Position numbers and translations under genes: made by a program
From: Rheinheimera sediminis
GTDB lineage: Bacteria > Pseudomonadota > Gammaproteobacteria > Enterobacterales > Alteromonadaceae
Direction: 5' to 3'
Length of the DNA stretch: 64,000 bases
Assembly (NCBI RefSeq): GCF_004005375.1
Contig: NZ_RZUF01000018.1
Span: forward strand, 57,863 to 121,862
Notes under the pieces: generated by a model
Database searches by the model: none
Told to the model about the DNA's origin: nothing
The model's input: the letters and a program-made list of their open reading frames with translations, nothing else
Shown here: piece after piece, positions 60,077-64,000 of the stretch
How positions within the stretch are numbered: the stretch's first letter is position 1
Layout of the letters: every line of letters begins with the position of its first letter

Positions 60077-61930
60077 TTAAATAAAAATGATTTCTTCGTT
60101 TTTAAACCAACCTTTCGAAAGCATATAATCCTTAACTTTATTTCTATTACTGGTGTAATGCACTAGTGCTAAACTCTTTTCTGCGCGACTACATATCACG
60201 TAAAACAGTCTCCTTGTTCTGTCCGGCCCAGAATCTTTACCTTCGTTAATATTTCTTTTGTCGGTATCAGAAAGTGCTTCAGCACCGAGAAGCTTCTCAT
60301 AACCAAATAAAAAGCCATTTGCTGCTGCATCATCCATAACTGCAAGGACTCGCTCAAATTGCAAGCCTTTAACACCTTGATGGGTACCAAAGTCCAATTC
60401 ATCGTTGAGATATTTTTTATAATTTATTAAGTGCTCTAATGGAGATGAAAGGGCAGCCTCCCACCCTTCTGTTATTTCGTTTTGTTTTTCTTCCTCAATT
60501 TCAAAAGCTTCATTCAGTGTTTTCGTAGTAATAATTTGGCTCAAAATCTCTGGACACTCTAATATTTTATTGCCGTATATAAACTCAACAATGTTCAAAA
60601 TCGTGCAATTTTTATCTGCCACTATCGCGCTCAAATTTTCACAAAGAACCGAAATTGAACTGATCCTATCAAGGGAAATCTCTCTCTCAGCAAACAAAGG
60701 CGAATATTTTTTTAATATCCTCATTGTTTCAAAATCAGCTTTCCTATCCAGAGCATCGGCTAGTGGCAGTAATTGCTCAGTTAAAAAACGAAGTGTTTTA
60801 CTTTCGCCTGTCAAAACACTGTCTCTTAAACTAGGCACTTCAGATAAAGGCAGGAAAAATTTATCAAACCGACCTCGTTTAGCGGCCATAGCATGTTCTA
60901 AAGTGAGACACTTGACCTTCGTTATCCAGCCAACATCACCTGTTATGGATGCCATTTCTTCTCGTATTTTAGTTTCAAGCTCAAAATTATCCGTTACTGC
61001 ACTATTCACCAAGAATAATCTTACATAGCCTTCTTCGTTATCTTTTGCAGCAACTTGGCAATGTGAGTCAACCTCTTTGCGAACTTTATTTATAAGCTCG
61101 ACAACTCTTTTAGGACATCTAAAATTATCGCTCTTTGAAGGAAATGCCCAATCACTTGGTAAGCCTTGTTTATTGAGGTTCTCTTTACCACCACTATAAA
61201 TTCTCTGCATCAAATCGCCGAATAAGCCTAAAGAAAATTTATCGCGGTGTGCCTGCTGTGTTTGAATGAAAGCATCAAGAAGCTCTCTGTTTGTGTCTTG
61301 GCTTTCATCTATTAACAATATTGGATAGAGCTTGATCAGCAGCTTCTGCATCAAAGGTTCGGAGGCAATGAACGATGTAGCTATCTTTATGACTTCAGCA
61401 TGATTTAGCGAGTCTTTGTCTGGACGATTATTTGACGGACTGTAACTAAAGCTTTTGATTTGATCGAGGTTTTCAAGCCGTTTAGTTACTGAGATTTTTT
61501 TAGCACTATTCTGAAGCGAAGTTTTACTTTGTCGGCTTCGTGCCTTTGATAATTGGCTATCTATTTCTTGTATTTGTTTCTGTAAATCAACTCTCAACCA
61601 TTCCCTGGTATCTTCAGTAAAAGGGCTTATTAACTCCCATGCAAAGCTATGTATGGTCGATACTTTGAAAACTGGATCATGCTTAAGTCTATGCCTAATT
61701 TCCTCGCATGCAGCGTTGGTAAAAGTGATTATTGCGACTTTCTGCCCTCTGGAAACCAGCCCAAGAACATTAGTCAGTTTAAACGCTTCAAGTACGTTTA
61801 CTAATGTCCTTGTTTTTCCAGAGCCTGCCCCTGCGAACAAGAGAAAGCTCTTCGGTGCAGCTAGATTTAGATACCCTAAGATTTCAGTATCAACATCACT
61901 AGGATTAAACTCTTGATTCACGTTACTCAA
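60077..61930 (-). CDS. UvrD/PcrA-like helicase of a Gabija-like (class 2 OLD) pair
   Basis: 617 residues. Helicase motifs in order: Walker A AGAGSGKTRT (residues about 32-41), IITFTNAA, LLIDESQDTN near residue 206, LGLFGDLMQRIY, HQGVKGLQFERV and RRLFYVICSRA (motif VI). The start codon overlaps the stop of the OLD-family nuclease gene by 4 bases (ATGA), so they are translationally coupled. In Gabija systems the OLD-type nuclease GajA works with such a helicase (GajB) against phage; this protein is larger than typical GajB (about 500). No signal sequence is present. Confidence 0.85.
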   Translation of the reverse strand: MSNVNQEFNPSDVDTEILGYLNLAAPKSFLLFAGAGSGKTRTLVNVLEAFKLTNVLGLVSRGQKVAIITFTNAACEEIRHRLKHDPVFKVSTIHSFAWELISPFTEDTREWLRVDLQKQIQEIDSQLSKARSRQSKTSLQNSAKKISVTKRLENLDQIKSFSYSPSNNRPDKDSLNHAEVIKIATSFIASEPLMQKLLIKLYPILLIDESQDTNRELLDAFIQTQQAHRDKFSLGLFGDLMQRIYSGGKENLNKQGLPSDWAFPSKSDNFRCPKRVVELINKVRKEVDSHCQVAAKDNEEGYVRLFLVNSAVTDNFELETKIREEMASITGDVGWITKVKCLTLEHAMAAKRGRFDKFFLPLSEVPSLRDSVLTGESKTLRFLTEQLLPLADALDRKADFETMRILKKYSPLFAEREISLDRISSISVLCENLSAIVADKNCTILNIVEFIYGNKILECPEILSQIITTKTLNEAFEIEEEKQNEITEGWEAALSSPLEHLINYKKYLNDELDFGTHQGVKGLQFERVLAVMDDAAANGFLFGYEKLLGAEALSDTDKRNINEGKDSGPDRTRRLFYVICSRAEKSLALVHYTSNRNKVKDYMLSKGWFKNEEIIFI

Positions 61931-63996
61931 TTTTTAACTCCTGCGGGAGCATCTATATCTTGAACGGGATATTCATCGCTCAAAGCACTAAGCCGTTTCT
62001 CCAACCACATCAAACCATCGTTAATGTATTCTGGAACTTTTAGCTTCTCCGGTTCAATATCAAATAATAGATCAAGCGCCATTTTCGCTTTCTCACCAGA
62101 CAGTGCGCTATACAATGCACTGCAACATTCCGGTAAGTTATCTTTTAACAAAGCCTCTTTCATTTTCCCAAGCATACCTGTGGGATTATCAATGCTCTGT
62201 AGAAGAGTAATATTTGATAACGCTATCGCGTCTTCGAATGTGTATGGTATCGCTTCTTGGGTTGAAGACCTTGCTGCACCAGCCTGAACAGGAAACTCAA
62301 CCAATATTCCTTTCTGGTAAACAGCTTTTACATTTCCTTTAGTTGTTGCTGATGGAGCAAGATCTAACAAGTCGTCAAGCGTTTTATTTTTAAGGTCAAA
62401 CCACAACTTTAAGGTGTCACTACCTGATAGATAACCTTTGCCACGTTCAGGGAAAACTTTTTTCGCCGATTTAGAATCCTTAGCATCAGTATCAGTAATG
62501 ATTAATGTGGGAATATCCAATGCTTCTATCAAAGCTTTAAGTCTGTGGGCATGAGCGCCGCCAACCTCCAAAATTGATATATAACTGGAATTAAGGCCTT
62601 TTGGCGTATCAAATTTATGCTGTATGAAATGCGGAAGCAACATTCGTTCAGCGGAGCCCTCAACCAAAATAGCGCCGTTTGCAAAAAACAAGTCACAGTG
62701 CGTTGTTTTTATATATCGTGCAACAAACTTAGCCGTTTGTTCTTCTAATGAATTTCGTTTGCTTGGAATACCAAATATTTTTGAGAGATCGACTATCTTG
62801 GAAGTAGGAATGAGACAAGTTGGTCCTGCCGGAATTCTTTTAAAATAACGAAGTTTTTCAAACTTGACTTCATGAGCAATATTGCTTGAATGGGTACTCA
62901 CTAATAGTTGAGTAGTTAAACTTCTATCTACATTCTTCCTCAGCACTTCATATGCTTTTCTAATGAATACTTGTTGAACCTGAGAATGTAGATGAGCTTC
63001 AGGTTCTTCAATTAGAACTAAATGAATAGGCTCAACAGTAACATCTTCCTCACTACGTCTTTTACCTAATTTACCTACTCTTCTCCAAGCATCCCGAAAA
63101 CTGATCAGTTTAAATATCATATGGATAAGATTTTTATAACCTAAACCATTATATTTTTCTGGCAATGCCAGCTCAACAGGTGAATTATTAGCTCGTTGGA
63201 TATTGAAGATAACAGCAGAATCATGATCTAACCCATCAACAGGTTCAACCCTGCTTGATAATTTAATATCAGGATCACTAAACCCTGGATATCCAAGACT
63301 TCTTACTTCTCCAAGAGCATCGTCAAAGGATTCTTCGAGCCTTCGGTCAAACTGAGCTTTTGCCTCTTCAATAGCCCATAGTGCCTCTAAATCACCTTCT
63401 TCAGGAAGATCGCTCGGATTTAAATGTCGCTTATAATATTCGTTTAGCTGAGAGGATAGACCAGTAGACTTACTTGAATGTAACGCATTGGGATCATAGA
63501 ATCCTCGCTGCGCCTCTATAACATCAACTTTAAATAAACCTGAAAAAGGATAGCTCTCTAGTGGTTCACTTCCTTCAGGAAGAGCCTGAGGAGTTTGTCC
63601 GTTGTCTAACACTACCAATTTAGGATCTAAAAGATATGCTTTAATCTCAAAATGAGCAGATAGTTTTCGATCTAAATAGTCTCTAAGATCTCTGGGCCAA
63701 AGTTCTAACTTTCTCTCTTTGATATCATCAGCTTTTTGTTTTAAGACAACTTCTCTGGCTGCTCTGAAATCTGTCAAGAACGAATCTCGAAGTTTTACTA
63801 TATCTTTTGGCTGATAGATTAAACGAACCCCCAAGTTCCCGCCTTGCCATTTCAAATTGGGTATTAGATGTGCGACATAGTTAATATCATCACTTTCAGC
63901 TTTAATCCATACATCAATAGACGGGCATAAACTGTACCAAGCATCCAATGATTCGGATTCAGCCGTTGTCTGCGTATTCTGCCCCAAAGTGAACAC
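61927..63996 (-). CDS. OLD-family ATP-dependent nuclease (GajA-like), N-terminus missing or out of frame
   Basis: At least 689 residues in the open frame: an ATPase part with Walker B LVLIEEPEAHLHSQ (near residue 328), followed by the His switch in STHSSNIAHE, and a TOPRIM part with ILVEGSAERM (Glu near 445) and IITDTDAK (Asp-x-Asp near 502). The first codon is a GTG at 63996, directly after an in-frame TAG at 63997-63999, so the Walker A segment that normally starts these proteins is not in this frame. The gene is either interrupted or continues in another frame outside the window. Its 3' end overlaps the helicase gene by 4 bases. Confidence 0.75.
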   Translation of the reverse strand: MFTLGQNTQTTAESESLDAWYSLCPSIDVWIKAESDDINYVAHLIPNLKWQGGNLGVRLIYQPKDIVKLRDSFLTDFRAAREVVLKQKADDIKERKLELWPRDLRDYLDRKLSAHFEIKAYLLDPKLVVLDNGQTPQALPEGSEPLESYPFSGLFKVDVIEAQRGFYDPNALHSSKSTGLSSQLNEYYKRHLNPSDLPEEGDLEALWAIEEAKAQFDRRLEESFDDALGEVRSLGYPGFSDPDIKLSSRVEPVDGLDHDSAVIFNIQRANNSPVELALPEKYNGLGYKNLIHMIFKLISFRDAWRRVGKLGKRRSEEDVTVEPIHLVLIEEPEAHLHSQVQQVFIRKAYEVLRKNVDRSLTTQLLVSTHSSNIAHEVKFEKLRYFKRIPAGPTCLIPTSKIVDLSKIFGIPSKRNSLEEQTAKFVARYIKTTHCDLFFANGAILVEGSAERMLLPHFIQHKFDTPKGLNSSYISILEVGGAHAHRLKALIEALDIPTLIITDTDAKDSKSAKKVFPERGKGYLSGSDTLKLWFDLKNKTLDDLLDLAPSATTKGNVKAVYQKGILVEFPVQAGAARSSTQEAIPYTFEDAIALSNITLLQSIDNPTGMLGKMKEALLKDNLPECCSALYSALSGEKAKMALDLLFDIEPEKLKVPEYINDGLMWLEKRLSALSDEYPVQDIDAPAGVKN

Positions 63997-64000
63997 CTAT

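Overview
The window reads as chromosomal DNA of a marine or freshwater gammaproteobacterium close to Rheinheimera/Alishewanella (order Alteromonadales or Chromatiales in the broad sense). This is inferred from the mix of families: several TonB-dependent receptors, ExeM-type secreted nuclease with a C-terminal sorting tail, animal-type secreted alpha-amylase, YggL, NudK, CstA, GGDEF/EAL proteins and a MetJ-like operator. I could not run a search, so the genus is a judgement. No rRNA or tRNA gene was seen.

Region 1 (1-49.6 kb) is an ordinary, mostly metabolic chromosome segment made of short operons. It starts with a three-gene minus-strand operon (phosphate-binding-like protein, outer-membrane barrel, GGDEF/EAL signalling protein cut by the left edge). 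Then come a FecA-like siderophore receptor, CstA, an M24 peptidase, cupin/NudK genes, a secreted alpha-amylase, two alpha/beta hydrolases, a TonB receptor with a secreted phosphoesterase, a metallo-beta-lactamase-fold hydrolase coupled to a beta-helix/channel-like protein, YggL, a methyltransferase, a second EAL protein, LysE/AraC, a secreted amidohydrolase, a one-haem secreted protein with a lectin-like tail, a periplasmic cyclophilin, a PAS-GGDEF cyclase, gamma-glutamyltranspeptidase, an Xre-AzlC-AzlD operon with a perfect palindromic operator, an ExeM-like nuclease, a capsule-type protein, a HAD phosphatase and the methionine pair MesX-MesD. Three copies or fragments of a MITE-like element with 18-bp terminal inverted repeats (35.5, 41.4 and 47.3 kb) lie between these genes.

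Region 2 (49.6-64 kb) is an accessory stress/defence island. In order: HipBA with a 34-bp palindrome at its promoter; an MNT/HepT nucleotidyltransferase pair; a Fic protein with a winged-helix-type N-terminus and four exact 24-bp-period repeats upstream; a scar with four gene remnants (antitoxin tail, RelE-like toxin, DsbA tail with its terminator, unknown tail); a tripartite MqsR-like toxin/MqsA antitoxin/SecB-like chaperone operon; an ImmA/IrrE-type protease; a three-gene set with an HTH-like protein, a two-helix membrane protein and a class III nucleotide-cyclase homologue resembling Pycsar cyclases; a small disordered SMP-like protein; a zinc-ribbon membrane protein; and a UvrD-helicase plus OLD-nuclease pair (Gabija-like, class 2 OLD) whose nuclease lacks its Walker A segment in frame at the right edge.

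The strongest candidates for something not yet described are the cyclase/two-helix membrane/HTH module (57.5-59.2 kb), the metallohydrolase plus beta-helix channel pair joined in one frame by a single stop (22.4-24.8 kb), and the Fic gene with iteron-like upstream repeats (52.2-53.9 kb).
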